From positions 124,001 through 188,000 of the forward strand of contig NZ_JAALFH010000060.1 of the NCBI RefSeq assembly GCF_011058255.1: DNA of 64,000 bases. Reading direction: 5' to 3'. The DNA comes from Thioalkalivibrio sp. XN8. GTDB lineage: Bacteria > Pseudomonadota > Gammaproteobacteria > Steroidobacterales > XN24. The position numbers and the translations under genes were made by a program. The notes below the pieces were generated by a model that was not told the DNA's origin, searched no databases, and saw only the letters and a list, made by a program, of their open reading frames with translations. Shown piece after piece: positions 10,882 to 19,936 of the stretch. Positions within the stretch are counted from its first letter, which is position 1; every line of letters begins with the position of its first letter.

Positions 10882-11466
10882 GTGAGCCTCGAGGCTTTCC
10901 TGGTCCCGCTGGGCGTGGTGGCGCTGGCCGAGCTGGGCGACAAGTCCCAGCTGCTCTCCTTCATGCTCGCGGCCCGTTTCCGCGTCGTCGCGCCGATCGT
11001 TGCCGGGATCTTCGTCGCGGCGCTGGCCAATCACCTGCTGGCGGGCGCCGTCGGGGCGTGGCTGGTGGCGACGTTGGGGCCCGAGGGCCTGCGCTGGGCT
11101 GTCGGCGGAGGATTTCTGGCCATTGCGCTCTGGCTGCTGGTGCCGGACCGGGACGCGCCCGAAGAAGCGCTGCCGGCGGCACGTTTCGGCGCTTTCGGCA
11201 CTACGCTGCTCGCCTTCTTCATCGCCGAGTTCGGCGACAAGACCCAGGTCTCGGCGGTGGCGCTGGTGGCCCATTACGAGGCCTTCCTGCCCGTGGTGGC
11301 GGGCACCACGCTCGGCATGACCCTGGCCAACGTCCCGGGCGTGTTCCTCGGCGATCGCCTGGCGGCACGGCTGCCGGTGCGGGCGATCACGCTGGTGGCC
11401 GCCGGCGTGTTCGGGGTGCTGGGTTTCCTGGCGCTGGCCGGCGCCGGCGAGGCGTACGGGCTCTAG
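10882..11466 (+). CDS. TMEM165/GDT1-family (UPF0016) cation transporter
   Basis: A 194-aa membrane protein with about six hydrophobic helices in two repeats. Each repeat carries the family motif: ALAELGDKSQLLSFMLA near residue 13 and IAEFGDKTQVSAVAL near residue 113. Bacterial relatives export Mn2+, and eukaryotic ones move Ca2+ or Mn2+ against H+. The start is GTG at 10882, 4 bases after aroE. With DmeF next, it fits a small divalent-cation cluster, though the ion cannot be read from sequence. Confidence 0.9.
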   Translation: MSLEAFLVPLGVVALAELGDKSQLLSFMLAARFRVVAPIVAGIFVAALANHLLAGAVGAWLVATLGPEGLRWAVGGGFLAIALWLLVPDRDAPEEALPAARFGAFGTTLLAFFIAEFGDKTQVSAVALVAHYEAFLPVVAGTTLGMTLANVPGVFLGDRLAARLPVRAITLVAAGVFGVLGFLALAGAGEAYGL

Positions 11467-11487
11467 CCCACGAAGAGGTCCTTATCG

Positions 11488-12477
11488 ATGAACCAGGATA
11501 CGCAGGCCCCCTGGGCCCACACGCACCAGTTCGATGCCGGCAGCCAGGCGGGCGAGCGCGGCACCCTGATCGTGCTGGGCATCACGCTCACGGCCATGGT
11601 GATCGAGATTTTCTCGGGCTTGTGGTTCAACTCCATGGCCCTGCTGGCCGACGGCTGGCACATGGGCTCGCATGCGCTGGCGATCGGCCTCAGCGCCTTC
11701 GCCTATATCGCCGCCCGTCGCTTCGCCGACGACCGGCGCTTCGCCTTCGGCACCTGGAAGATCGAGGTCCTGGCCGGCTTTGCGAGCGCGCTGATGCTGC
11801 TGGTGGTGGCGCTGCTGATGGTGGTCGCCTCGGTCGAGCGCATGATCTCGCCGCAGCCGATCCGCTACCAGGAAGCCATCGCCGTCGCGATCCTCGGGCT
11901 CATCATCAACATCGTGTGCGCCCTGATCCTCGGCCGGGCCCATCACCACGACCACCATCATGGCCACGACTATGCGCCCGACGACCATGACCACGACCAT
12001 GAACACGGCCACCAGCACCACGACCTGAACCTGAAGGCCGCCTACGTGCACGTGCTGGCCGATGCCGCCACCTCCGTGCTCGCAATCATTGCGCTGGCCG
12101 GCGGGTGGCTGTTCGGCTGGGCCTGGCTGGATCCCATGATGGGCATCGTCGGCGCGGTTCTGATCTCGATCTGGGCGCGCAACCTCATCAGCCAGACGGG
12201 GAAGGTGCTGCTCGATCGCGAGATGGACCATCCCATTGTCCCGCGCATCAGGCGCGCCATCGCGGCCGCCGGGAGCGAGTCCGGCACCGAGATCACTGAC
12301 CTGCACGCCTGGCGGGTCGGAAAGCGCGCCTATGCCGTGACGCTGACCCTGGTCACCCGGCACCCGCACCTCAGCGCGGCCGATGTCCGGTCCTGGCTCG
12401 CCGGCCTGGGCGACGTGGCCCACGCGACCATCGAAATCCACCGGGTCGCAGGCGAGACCGCCGCGCCCCGGGACTAG
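11488..12477 (+). CDS. dmeF: Cation diffusion facilitator, DmeF-like Co/Ni/Zn exporter
   Basis: Inner-membrane metal/H+ antiporter of the CDF family, 329 aa, with six helices and a C-terminal cytoplasmic domain. The transport-site motif HMGSHALAIGL carries the His/Asp pattern, with a second site HVLADAATSVLAI. Between helices 4 and 5 lies a long His/Asp-rich loop: over 20 His between about residues 152 and 180. The N-terminal WAHTHQF and the large His loop are typical of DmeF, which exports Co2+ and Ni2+. The stop codon shares CTAG with the convergent hydrolase gene. Confidence 0.9.
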   Translation: MNQDTQAPWAHTHQFDAGSQAGERGTLIVLGITLTAMVIEIFSGLWFNSMALLADGWHMGSHALAIGLSAFAYIAARRFADDRRFAFGTWKIEVLAGFASALMLLVVALLMVVASVERMISPQPIRYQEAIAVAILGLIINIVCALILGRAHHHDHHHGHDYAPDDHDHDHEHGHQHHDLNLKAAYVHVLADAATSVLAIIALAGGWLFGWAWLDPMMGIVGAVLISIWARNLISQTGKVLLDREMDHPIVPRIRRAIAAAGSESGTEITDLHAWRVGKRAYAVTLTLVTRHPHLSAADVRSWLAGLGDVAHATIEIHRVAGETAAPRD

Positions 12478-13394
12478 TCGAGCAGCTCGAGCACCGCCGC
12501 CTCGACCCGCGGCCAGGCCGGGGCGAACGGCGCGACCAGGTCGAAATGCCCGGCCCCGTCGATGACCTCCAGGCGGACCTCGTCGCCGTGCGCGCCGGCC
12601 TTCTCAGCGTAGCCTGAGGACTGCTCCAGCAGCACGACAGGATCCAGCGCACCGTGCAGCAGCCGCTGTGGCACGCCGAGCGGCAGGAGCCCGGCCGGGC
12701 TGGCCGCGGCGTAGCGCTCGGGCTGCTCCGCCGGCATGCCGCCCATCAGGAGCTGCACCGCCGCGTTGCAGCCACGCGCGCCCTCGGCATAGCGCGCGAG
12801 ATCGGTGATGCCGGCCAGCGCCACCACGCCCCGGATGCGCGCCGGCGCCGCATGCAGCGGATGCGAGGCCGGCAGGTTGTGACGGCCGGCCAGCCACAGC
12901 GCGAGGTGCCCACCGGCCGAGTGCCCGACCAGCACCACGCGGTCGAGGTCGAGATTGTGCTCCGGTGCAAGGCTCGCCAGCCCGTCCAGCCCGGCCGCCG
13001 CGTCCTCGAAGGTCCCCGGCCAGCCGCCGCCCTCGTCGCCCACCCGGCGATACTCCGGCGTCCAGACCGCCGCCCCGGCGGCAGCCAGCGCGGCGCCCAC
13101 GTGGGAGACATGGGCCAGGTCGTATTCCGCGCGCCAGCAGCCGCCGTGGAACAGCACCGCGACGGCGTGCGGGCCGGGACCGGCGGGCAGGCGCAGCTCG
13201 CCGAACTGCAGCGGATGCTCGCCGTAGGCGATCCGATGGTCCGCGGCGGGCACCGGCAGGGCCTCGATCTGGCCCCAGCTGACCGGTTGCGGCTCATCGG
13301 GTGCGGCCGGCTCGCTCGGTTGCTGGACGGGCGCGCAGGCGGCGAGTGCGACGGCGGCCAGCATACCCGCCAGCCTGCGGCCGGCAGCCGGCAT
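12474..13394 (-). CDS. Alpha/beta-hydrolase lipoprotein (BD-FAE/kynurenine-formamidase-like)
   Basis: A 306-aa predicted lipoprotein: signal plus lipobox VALAAC near residue 19. The hydrolase fold shows the oxyanion motif FHGGCW, the nucleophile elbow VVLVGHSAGGHLALW, and a C-terminal acid/His pair in LHGALDPVV and GAGHFDLV. Substrates of this subgroup are small esters or amides; none can be named here. ATG 13394 is preferred over TTG 13409 because GAGGAG stands 7 bases before it and it avoids overlap with the upstream gene. Confidence 0.87.
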   Translation of the reverse strand: MPAAGRRLAGMLAAVALAACAPVQQPSEPAAPDEPQPVSWGQIEALPVPAADHRIAYGEHPLQFGELRLPAGPGPHAVAVLFHGGCWRAEYDLAHVSHVGAALAAAGAAVWTPEYRRVGDEGGGWPGTFEDAAAGLDGLASLAPEHNLDLDRVVLVGHSAGGHLALWLAGRHNLPASHPLHAAPARIRGVVALAGITDLARYAEGARGCNAAVQLLMGGMPAEQPERYAAASPAGLLPLGVPQRLLHGALDPVVLLEQSSGYAEKAGAHGDEVRLEVIDGAGHFDLVAPFAPAWPRVEAAVLELLD

Positions 13395-13398
13395 CCCC

Positions 13399-13929
13399 TC
13401 ACTCCTCAAGGTAGCGGTCCTTCAACCGCACGTAGTGAGCGGCGGAATAGCGCAGCATTTCCAGCTCTTCCGGACTCAGCGGCCGCACGCGCCTGGCCGG
13501 GCTGCCGCGGTAGAGGCTGCGCGCCTGCAGCCGCTTGCCCGGCGGCACCAGGCTGCCGGCGGCGAGAAACACCTCGTCCTCCAGCACTGCGCCGTCGAGG
13601 ATGGTGGAACTCATGCCCAGCAGGCAGCGGTGGCCGACGGCGCAGGCATGGAGCATGACGCGGTGGCCGACCGTGACCTCCTCGCCGATCACCAGCGGCA
13701 GGCCGCCGGGGGAGTAGGGCCCGTCGTGGGTGACGTGCAGCACGCTGGCGTCCTGGATATTGGTCCGGGCGCCGACGGTGATCGAGTTGACGTCGCCGCG
13801 CAGCACCGCGGTCGGCCATACCGAGGCGTCGTCGCCGATGTCCACCCGCCCGATCACGACCGCGCTGGGATCGATCCAGACCCGGATGCCGAGCTTCGGG
13901 TGCTCCTCGCAATAAGGGCGCACGTTCAC
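13399..13929 (-). CDS. Gamma-carbonic-anhydrase-like hexapeptide-repeat protein (YrdA/PaaY type)
   Basis: A 176-aa left-handed beta-helix protein with hexapeptide repeats such as VVIGRV, ASVWPT and AVLRGD. The gamma-CA signature [16 protein letters not shown] and [14 protein letters not shown] are present, as are the three metal-ligand His (HVTH and [10 protein letters not shown]). A C-terminal helix closes the trimer in the family. Most bacterial members have no proven carbonic anhydrase activity. Its start overlaps the gor stop (ATGA), so it is co-translated with glutathione reductase. Confidence 0.9.
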   Translation of the reverse strand: MNVRPYCEEHPKLGIRVWIDPSAVVIGRVDIGDDASVWPTAVLRGDVNSITVGARTNIQDASVLHVTHDGPYSPGGLPLVIGEEVTVGHRVMLHACAVGHRCLLGMSSTILDGAVLEDEVFLAAGSLVPPGKRLQARSLYRGSPARRVRPLSPEELEMLRYSAAHYVRLKDRYLEE

Positions 13930-15287
13930 TGCCGTTTGCTCCGCAGCGTCACCAGTTCCTCGGCCGCGGTCGGGTGGATGGCCACCGTGTCGTCGAAGTC
14001 GCGCTTGGTCGCGCCCATGCGGACCGCCACGGCGAAGCCCTGCAGCATCTCGTCGGCGCCCGCGCCGATGACATGGCAGCCGACGATGCGTTCCTCGGGC
14101 CCGGCGGTGACCAGCTTCACGGCCGCCGGCACCTTGCGCTCGCCCATGGCGTAGAGCATCGGGGTGAAGCGGCTCTCGTAGACCGCGACCTCGTCGCCAT
14201 AGCGCGCGTGCGCCTCCGGCTCCGTCACGCCGACGGTGCCGATGGGCGGATGGCTGAAGATCACGGTCGGCACGCAGTCATAATCCAGCTTGCTGTCGGG
14301 CATGCCGCCGTAGAGCCGGTCGGCCAGGCGGCGGCCGGCGGCGATGGCGACCGGCGTCAGCGCGATGCGTCCGGTGACGTCGCCGATGGCGTGGATGCCC
14401 TCGACGTTGGTGTCCTGCCACTCGTCCACCGGGATGAAACCGTCCTCGTCGGTGCGCACCCCGGCCTCCTCCAGGCCGAGCCCGTCGGTGTTGGGCTCGC
14501 GGCCGATGGCCCACAGCAGCAGGTCGAAGCCGCCGAGGCGCCGGCCGTCGGCCAGTTCCAGCGCGATGCCGTCCTCGCCCTGGCTGGCGGCCACCGGCAC
14601 GGCGTGGGTCTCGATTGCGATCCCGTCGCGCCGCATCTGGTCCATCAGCAGTTCGCGCAGCAGCGGGTCGAAGTCGCGCAGGACCCCGTCGCGCCGGGTG
14701 GCGATGGTGACCTCGCTGCCCAGGCTGTCGAAGACGCCGCCGAGCTCGACCGCGACATAGCCGCTGCCGGCGATCAGCACGCGCTGGGGCCGCGACTCGA
14801 GGGTGAAGAAGTCGTCCGAGGTGATGCCGAGCTCCGCACCCTCGATATCCGGCACCGCCGGCCGGCCGCCGGTGGCGATGATGACGCGTCCGGCGCGAAC
14901 TTCTTCGTCGCCCACCGTCACGGTGTCGCGTCCGGTCAGCGTGGCCCGGCCGCGCAGCAGGGTGACGCCGCGCTTCTCGAGGTTGCCGGCGTAGATGCCG
15001 TTGAGGCGGTGGATGTAGGCGTCGCGGCGGGCTTTCAACCCGGCCCAGTCGTGGGCTCCCGCCGTGACTTCGAAGCCGAAGCCGGCGGCGGCTTCCAGCG
15101 CGTGCGCCGTTTCGGCCGCGTACCACATGACTTTCTTCGGCACGCAGCCGACGTTCACGCAAGTGCCGCCTAGCGGGCCGTATTCCGCCACGGCCACGCG
15201 CGCGCCGTACTCCGCGGCGCGCTGGGCGGCCGCGAGGCCCCCGCTGCCGGCGCCGATGACGACCAGGTCGTAGTGTTGTTCTGGCAT
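13926..15287 (-). CDS. gor: Glutathione-disulfide reductase
   Basis: NADPH-dependent FAD enzyme that reduces GSSG. The 453-aa protein has the FAD motif [20 protein letters not shown], the redox disulfide [18 protein letters not shown], a second Rossmann motif [17 protein letters not shown], and the C-terminal [11 protein letters not shown] with the catalytic His-Glu pair. The 'VNVGCVPKK' context and ATRRDG after the NADPH loop are those of glutathione reductases and not dihydrolipoamide dehydrogenase. It is first in a three-gene minus-strand operon. Confidence 0.95.
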   Translation of the reverse strand: MPEQHYDLVVIGAGSGGLAAAQRAAEYGARVAVAEYGPLGGTCVNVGCVPKKVMWYAAETAHALEAAAGFGFEVTAGAHDWAGLKARRDAYIHRLNGIYAGNLEKRGVTLLRGRATLTGRDTVTVGDEEVRAGRVIIATGGRPAVPDIEGAELGITSDDFFTLESRPQRVLIAGSGYVAVELGGVFDSLGSEVTIATRRDGVLRDFDPLLRELLMDQMRRDGIAIETHAVPVAASQGEDGIALELADGRRLGGFDLLLWAIGREPNTDGLGLEEAGVRTDEDGFIPVDEWQDTNVEGIHAIGDVTGRIALTPVAIAAGRRLADRLYGGMPDSKLDYDCVPTVIFSHPPIGTVGVTEPEAHARYGDEVAVYESRFTPMLYAMGERKVPAAVKLVTAGPEERIVGCHVIGAGADEMLQGFAVAVRMGATKRDFDDTVAIHPTAAEELVTLRSKRQ

Positions 15288-15323
15288 CTGTCCCTTCCTT
15301 CGAGCCGAAGCACCATTCTAAAC

Positions 15324-15361
15324 GGGGACAGTCCCCAGGACCGGGCCTGGGGACAGGCCCC
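15324..15361. repeat. REP-like GGGGACAG palindrome
   Basis: GGGGACAGTCCCC (15324-15336) is a perfect palindrome around a central A. CCCCAGG (15333-15339) and CCTGGGG (15346-15352) form a second inverted pair, and GGGGACAGGCCCC (15349-15361) nearly repeats the first unit. GGGGACAGTCCCC-type units are common extragenic palindromes in gammaproteobacteria. It lies between the divergent gor and prlC genes. Confidence 0.6.
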
Positions 15362-15399
15362 ACGTGATAACATCCGGCGCCCGGAACAACGGAGGGACG

Positions 15400-17436
15400 A
15401 TGGACAACCCGCTGCTCGACCAGGCCGGCCTGCCCGCCTTTTCCCGCATCCGCCCGGCGCACGTGGAACCCGCGGTCCGCCAGGTACTGGCGGAGAACCG
15501 CGCCCGCATCGAAGAAATCCTGGCCACGGCCGAGCCGCCGCGCTGGGATAGCCTGGTCATGCCGCTGGAAGCCCTCGACCACCGGCTCGCCCGCGCCTGG
15601 GCGCCGGTCGGGCACCTCAACGCCGTCCACAACACCGCCGCCCTGCGCAAGGCCTACAACGCCTGCCTGCCGCTGCTGTCCGACTACAGCAGCGAGCTGG
15701 GCCAGCACGAAGGGCTGTTCCGGGCCTTCGAGCGCGTGCTGGCGGAGCAGGGACCCGAACTCGAGCCGGGCCAGCGCAAGATCCTCGAGGACGCGCTGCG
15801 CGACTTTCGCCTCGCCGGCGTCGCGCTGCCGCCGGAGCCGCGCGCCCGCTTCCGGGCGATCATGCAGGAACTCTCGTCCCTGGGCGCCAGGTTCGAGGAG
15901 AACCTGCTCGACGCGACCCAGGCCTGGCGCCTGCACGTGACCGACGAGGCGCGGCTCGCCGGCCTGCCGGAGGGCGCGAAGGAGCGCGCCGCCGAGGCGG
16001 CCCGCACACGCGGGCTCGACGGCTGGTTGCTGACGCTGGATTTCCCCAGCTACCACGCAGTCATGTCCCACGCGACCGACCGCGAGCTGCGCCGCGAGAT
16101 GTACCAGGCCTGGGTGACCCGCGCCTCGGACCACGGCCCGGCGGCCGGCCGATACGACAACGGCCCGGTGATGGCCGACATCCTCAGGCTGCGCCAGGAG
16201 GCGGCCCGCATCCTTGGCTTCGCGAACTACGCGGAGCTGTCGCTGGAAACCAAGATGGCCGCCTCCGTCGACGAGGTCCGCGGCTTCCTCGAGGACCTCG
16301 CCGGCCGCAGCCGCAAGGCCGCCGAGCAGGAACTCGCCGCGGTCCATCGCTTTGCGGGCGAGCCGCTCGAGGCCTGGGACATTGCGTTCTGGTCCGAGCG
16401 GCTGCGCGAGCACGATTACCAGGTCTCAGACGAGGAGCTGCGCCCCTATTTCCCGGCCGGGCGCGTGATGTCCGGCCTGTTCGACACCGCCGCGCGGCTG
16501 TTCGGCATACGCATCGTGCCGGGCGGCGAGGTCGAGACCTGGCACGCCGACGTCGAGTTCTTTCGCCTCGAGGACAGCGACGGCACCACCGTCGGCCACC
16601 TCTACACCGACCTCTACGCCCGCGAACAGAAGCGCGGCGGCGCCTGGATGGACGAATGCCAGGGCCGAGCCCGCTTCGGCGACGAGGTCTCGCTGCCGGT
16701 GGCTTTCCTGGTGTGCAACTTCATGCCGCCGGTCGGCGAGCGTCCGGGGCTGCTGAGCCACGACGACGTGGTGACCCTGTTCCACGAGTTCGGCCACTGC
16801 CTGCACCACCTGCTGACGAAGGTGGAATGGCCCAGCGCCGCCGGGATCAACGGGGTGGCCTGGGATGCCGTCGAGCTGCCGAGCCAGTTCCTGGAGAACT
16901 TCGCCTGGCACCCCGAGGTCGTCGAGCGCCTGTCGGGCCACTACCAGTCCGGCGAGCCGCTGCCGCGCGCGCTGCTGGAGAAGCTGATCGCCAGCCGTAA
17001 CTTCCAGTCGGCCATGCAGATGCTGCGCCAGGTCGAGTTCGCGCTGTTCGACATCCGGCTGCATGGCCGCGAGGCGACCGACGCGGCCGGCATCATCGAG
17101 GAGCTGGACACGGTGCGGCGCCAGGTCGCGGTCGTGCCCTACCCCGACTTCAACCGCTTCGCCCACAGCTTCTCGCACATTTTCGGCGGCGGCTACGCGG
17201 CCGGCTACTACAGCTACAAGTGGGCCGAGGTGCTGTCGGCCGATGCCTTCGGCGCCTTCGAGGAGCGCGGCGTGCTCGATCCCGAGACCGGCCGCCGCTT
17301 CCGCGAGTGCATCCTCGAGGTCGGCGGCAGCGTGGAGCCCATGGACGCCTTCATCGCCTTCCGCGGCCGGCCGCCGGAGCCCGGCGCGCTGCTGCGGCTG
17401 GCCGGCATCGACGGGGACACGGCCTCGGCCGCCTGA
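15400..17436 (+). CDS. prlC: Oligopeptidase A (M3 metallopeptidase)
   Basis: Cytoplasmic zinc endopeptidase that degrades short peptides, including cleaved signal peptides. The 678-aa protein has the HEXXH zinc site in VTLFHEFGHCLHHLL, with the third ligand Glu in the VELPSQFLENFAWH segment, and the C-terminal GGGYAAGYYSYKWAEVLSAD typical of M3. ATG 15400 has GGAGGG 4 bases ahead; a possible upstream start at 15364 lies inside the palindromic element. xthA follows after 4 bases. Confidence 0.96.
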   Translation: MDNPLLDQAGLPAFSRIRPAHVEPAVRQVLAENRARIEEILATAEPPRWDSLVMPLEALDHRLARAWAPVGHLNAVHNTAALRKAYNACLPLLSDYSSELGQHEGLFRAFERVLAEQGPELEPGQRKILEDALRDFRLAGVALPPEPRARFRAIMQELSSLGARFEENLLDATQAWRLHVTDEARLAGLPEGAKERAAEAARTRGLDGWLLTLDFPSYHAVMSHATDRELRREMYQAWVTRASDHGPAAGRYDNGPVMADILRLRQEAARILGFANYAELSLETKMAASVDEVRGFLEDLAGRSRKAAEQELAAVHRFAGEPLEAWDIAFWSERLREHDYQVSDEELRPYFPAGRVMSGLFDTAARLFGIRIVPGGEVETWHADVEFFRLEDSDGTTVGHLYTDLYAREQKRGGAWMDECQGRARFGDEVSLPVAFLVCNFMPPVGERPGLLSHDDVVTLFHEFGHCLHHLLTKVEWPSAAGINGVAWDAVELPSQFLENFAWHPEVVERLSGHYQSGEPLPRALLEKLIASRNFQSAMQMLRQVEFALFDIRLHGREATDAAGIIEELDTVRRQVAVVPYPDFNRFAHSFSHIFGGGYAAGYYSYKWAEVLSADAFGAFEERGVLDPETGRRFRECILEVGGSVEPMDAFIAFRGRPPEPGALLRLAGIDGDTASAA

Positions 17437-17440
17437 CGCC

Positions 17441-18211
17441 ATGCGCATCGCCAGCTGGAACGTGAACTCCCTGAAGGTGCGGCTGGAGCAGGTGCTCGAC
17501 TGGCTGGAGGCCCACCAGCCCGACGTGCTCGGCCTGCAGGAGACCAAGCTCACCGACGCCAACTTCCCCGCCGAGACGTTTCGCGAGCTGGGCTACCATG
17601 TCAGCTTCAGCGGCCAGCCGACCTACAACGGCGTGGCGCTGATCTCGCGGGCGCCGCAGCACGACGTGGTCACCGACCTCGACGGCCTCGACGACCACCA
17701 GCGCCGCGTGCTCGGCGCCACTATCGACGGCATCCGGGTGCTCGACCTCTACGTCCCCAACGGCCAGGCGGTCGGCACCGAGAAGTACGCCTACAAGCTC
17801 CACTGGCTCGAGCAGCTGCATAACCACCTCGCGGTCGAACTGGCGCGCCACCCGCGCTGCGTGGTGATGGGCGATTTCAACATCGCGCCCGACGACCGCG
17901 ACGTGCACGACCCGGAGGAATGGGCCGGCAAGGTGCTGTGCAGCGAGCCCGAGCGGGCCGCCTTGCAGCGAATCCTGGACCTCGGTTTTGCCGACACCTT
18001 CCGGCTGTTCGACCAGCCCGAGAGTGTGTTCAGCTGGTGGGACTACCGGGCGGCCGGCTTCCGGCGCAACCGCGGCCTGCGCATCGACCTGGTGCTGGCC
18101 AGCAAAGACCTCGCCGGCGCCTGCAAGCACTCCACCGTGGACGTCGAGCCGCGGCGCAACGAGCGGCCCTCCGACCACGCCCCCGTCGTAGCAGTGTTCG
18201 AGCCGGCCTGA
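17441..18211 (+). CDS. xthA: Exodeoxyribonuclease III
   Basis: Apurinic/apyrimidinic endonuclease and 3' exonuclease of base-excision repair. The 256-aa protein starts MRIASWNVNSLKVR, then has DVLGLQETKL (metal Glu), LYVPNGQ, VVMGDFNIAP, SWWDYRAAGFRRNRGLRIDL and SDHAPVV with the catalytic His. All fit the Xth family, length included. It starts 4 bases after prlC. Confidence 0.96.
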   Translation: MRIASWNVNSLKVRLEQVLDWLEAHQPDVLGLQETKLTDANFPAETFRELGYHVSFSGQPTYNGVALISRAPQHDVVTDLDGLDDHQRRVLGATIDGIRVLDLYVPNGQAVGTEKYAYKLHWLEQLHNHLAVELARHPRCVVMGDFNIAPDDRDVHDPEEWAGKVLCSEPERAALQRILDLGFADTFRLFDQPESVFSWWDYRAAGFRRNRGLRIDLVLASKDLAGACKHSTVDVEPRRNERPSDHAPVVAVFEPA

Positions 18212-18227
18212 TTCATGGCCGGGGCCC

Positions 18228-18243
18228 TGTGACCCCGGTCACA
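18228..18243. promoter_or_regulatory. CRP/Vfr-type palindrome upstream of HD-domain gene
   Basis: TGTGACCCCGGTCACA is a perfect TGTGA-N6-TCACA site, the consensus for CRP-family cAMP regulators; the palindrome extends one base on each side. It ends 52 bases before the HD-domain gene. A -10-like TAGACT lies at 18284-18289. If that is real, transcription would begin near 18296 and the site centre would be about 60 bases upstream, the class I position. Confidence 0.6.
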
Positions 18244-18295
18244 GAACCGGCCGGGCGGCATGGCGGGGCCTGCTGCGCTGCCATAGACTTGTGCC

Positions 18296-19333
18296 ATGGA
18301 AGCTGCCGGAAACAAGGGCCGCGTGATCATGCTGCGCGACCGGCGCAGCGATCACGACGTCACCAACAGCGTGTTGCTGACGCGTTGGGAATCCGTCTGG
18401 GAGATCATCCACGACAGCTTCACCCGCCTCTACCCGGGCGTGCCGCTGCAGCTGCTGCGGCGCGCCTTCGAGGACTTCGACACCCTGTTCCGCGGCCGCA
18501 TGCCCGGCTATCTCGGCTGCGACACCGTTTACCACGACATCCAGCACACCCTCGACATGACGCTGGCCATGGGCCGGCTCATCGAGGGCCACGAGCTCTC
18601 GGTCGGCAGCGAGGAGCGCCTCGGCGCGCCACGGGCGATCCTCGGCATCATCTGCTCGCTGTTCCACGACTCCGGCTACATCCGCCACGCGCGCGACGAG
18701 GCCCAGCTGAACGGCGCCGTGTTCACCCGCTCCCACGTGACCCGCAGCGCCCAGTTCCTCGACCGCTACCTGCACGAGATCGGCATGGGCGCCACCGCGC
18801 ACATCGCCCGGCAAGTCGTGCACTACACCGGCTACGAGGTGCGCATCGACCAGATCAGGGTGGAGCGTGAGAAGGATCGCCGGCTGGGCCACATCATGGG
18901 CACGGCCGACCTGCTGGCCCAGATGTCGGACCGGTGCTACCTCGAGAAATGCCGCGACCGGCTCTACCCCGAGTTCGTGCTGGGCGGCATCGCCATCTGG
19001 CGCGAGCCGTCGGGGCGGGTGGTCACGCGCTACCGTTCGGGACTGGACCTGCTGCGCCAGACCCCGGCCTTCTTCCGCCAGGTCTGCTACCCGCGCCTGG
19101 ACCGGGCCTTCGGCGGCGTATACCGCTTCATGGACGCCGTGTTCGACGGCCGCAATCCCTACATGGTCGCTGCCGAGCGGAACCTGTTCTACCTGGAGCG
19201 GGTGCTGGAAGGCGAGCGCTGGCCGCTGCTGCGCCGCCATCCCAGCTGCGAGCTGGCCGAGCCGGACGCCCTGGAGCGCAGCCGGCGCATGGTCGCCGAG
19301 CGGTTGCGGGAGCTGCGGGCCGAGGCCGCCTGA
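18296..19333 (+). CDS. HD-domain phosphohydrolase (PDEase-like)
   Basis: A 345-aa cytoplasmic protein. The metal-binding pattern of cyclic-nucleotide phosphodiesterase-type HD proteins is visible: YHDIQHTLDMTLAMG near residue 80, FHDSGYIRHARDE near 120, HIARQVVHYTG near 175 and GTADLLAQMSDR near 202. The substrate is not certain: it could hydrolyse a cyclic nucleotide or another phosphoester. There is no SD before ATG 18296 and a -10-like box sits directly upstream, so a leaderless mRNA is possible. A second ATG lies at 18329. A CRP-type site stands upstream. Confidence 0.8.
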   Translation: MEAAGNKGRVIMLRDRRSDHDVTNSVLLTRWESVWEIIHDSFTRLYPGVPLQLLRRAFEDFDTLFRGRMPGYLGCDTVYHDIQHTLDMTLAMGRLIEGHELSVGSEERLGAPRAILGIICSLFHDSGYIRHARDEAQLNGAVFTRSHVTRSAQFLDRYLHEIGMGATAHIARQVVHYTGYEVRIDQIRVEREKDRRLGHIMGTADLLAQMSDRCYLEKCRDRLYPEFVLGGIAIWREPSGRVVTRYRSGLDLLRQTPAFFRQVCYPRLDRAFGGVYRFMDAVFDGRNPYMVAAERNLFYLERVLEGERWPLLRRHPSCELAEPDALERSRRMVAERLRELRAEAA

Positions 19334-19352
19334 GGAGCCAGGCCGCCGCGCC

Positions 19353-19847
19353 TCAGCTGCGGCCGATCTCGTCCACTTTCTCCTGCAGCCGCAGCCGGTC
19401 GAGGGTGGCGAAGGGCAGGTTGACGAAAATCGAGATGCGATTGCGCAGCTCGCGGTAGGTCCGCGCGAAAGCCGCTTTCCGCTCGATCTCGGTGCCCTCG
19501 ACGGCAGCCGGGTCGGGCATGCCCCAGTGCGCCGTCATCGGCTGGCCCGGCCAGACCGGGCAGACTTCCCCCGCGGCGTTGTCGCAAACGGTGAAGACAA
19601 AATCCATCCTCGGCGCATCGGGCTCGGCGAACTCGGCCCAGTCCTTGCTGCGCAGGCCGTCGACCGGGTGCCGGTTATGCTCCAGCTCGTACAGGGCGAG
19701 AGGATGGACCGCGCCCTTCGGGTGGCTGCCGGCACTGAAGCCCCTGAAGCGGCCGCCGCCGAGCTTGTTGACCAGGCTCTCGGCGATGATGCTGCGCGCG
19801 GAATTGCCCGTGCACAGGAAGAGCACGTTCATGACCTTGTCCGACAT
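19353..19847 (-). CDS. Low-molecular-weight phosphatase/arsenate-reductase (ArsC) family
   Basis: A 164-aa protein with the P-loop FLCTGNSARSIIAESL at the N-terminus, the LMW-PTPase/thioredoxin-type ArsC signature. VFTVCDNAAGEVCPVWPGQP supplies the second Cys region used by ArsC enzymes, and HWGMPDPAAVEG follows. Arsenate reduction is the usual role, but no arsenic transporter or ArsR is nearby. Phosphotyrosine phosphatase activity remains possible. The start at 19847 gives MSDKVMNVLF. Confidence 0.88.
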   Translation of the reverse strand: MSDKVMNVLFLCTGNSARSIIAESLVNKLGGGRFRGFSAGSHPKGAVHPLALYELEHNRHPVDGLRSKDWAEFAEPDAPRMDFVFTVCDNAAGEVCPVWPGQPMTAHWGMPDPAAVEGTEIERKAAFARTYRELRNRISIFVNLPFATLDRLRLQEKVDEIGRS

Positions 19848-19936
19848 GGCTGACCCCGGGTGTTGGTGGCGGCGGGCAACGGGCGAGGGTGAGGGTTGCT
19901 TGTTACAGAAAGATGACAGCCGGCATCGGCGCGCAG

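Noticed and set aside
14278-16413. Very long open frame (711 codons) on the minus strand, across gor and prlC
   Set aside because: It is antisense or out of frame to two clear genes, and its Arg/Ala/Gly/His-rich translation is the usual shadow of high-G+C coding DNA.
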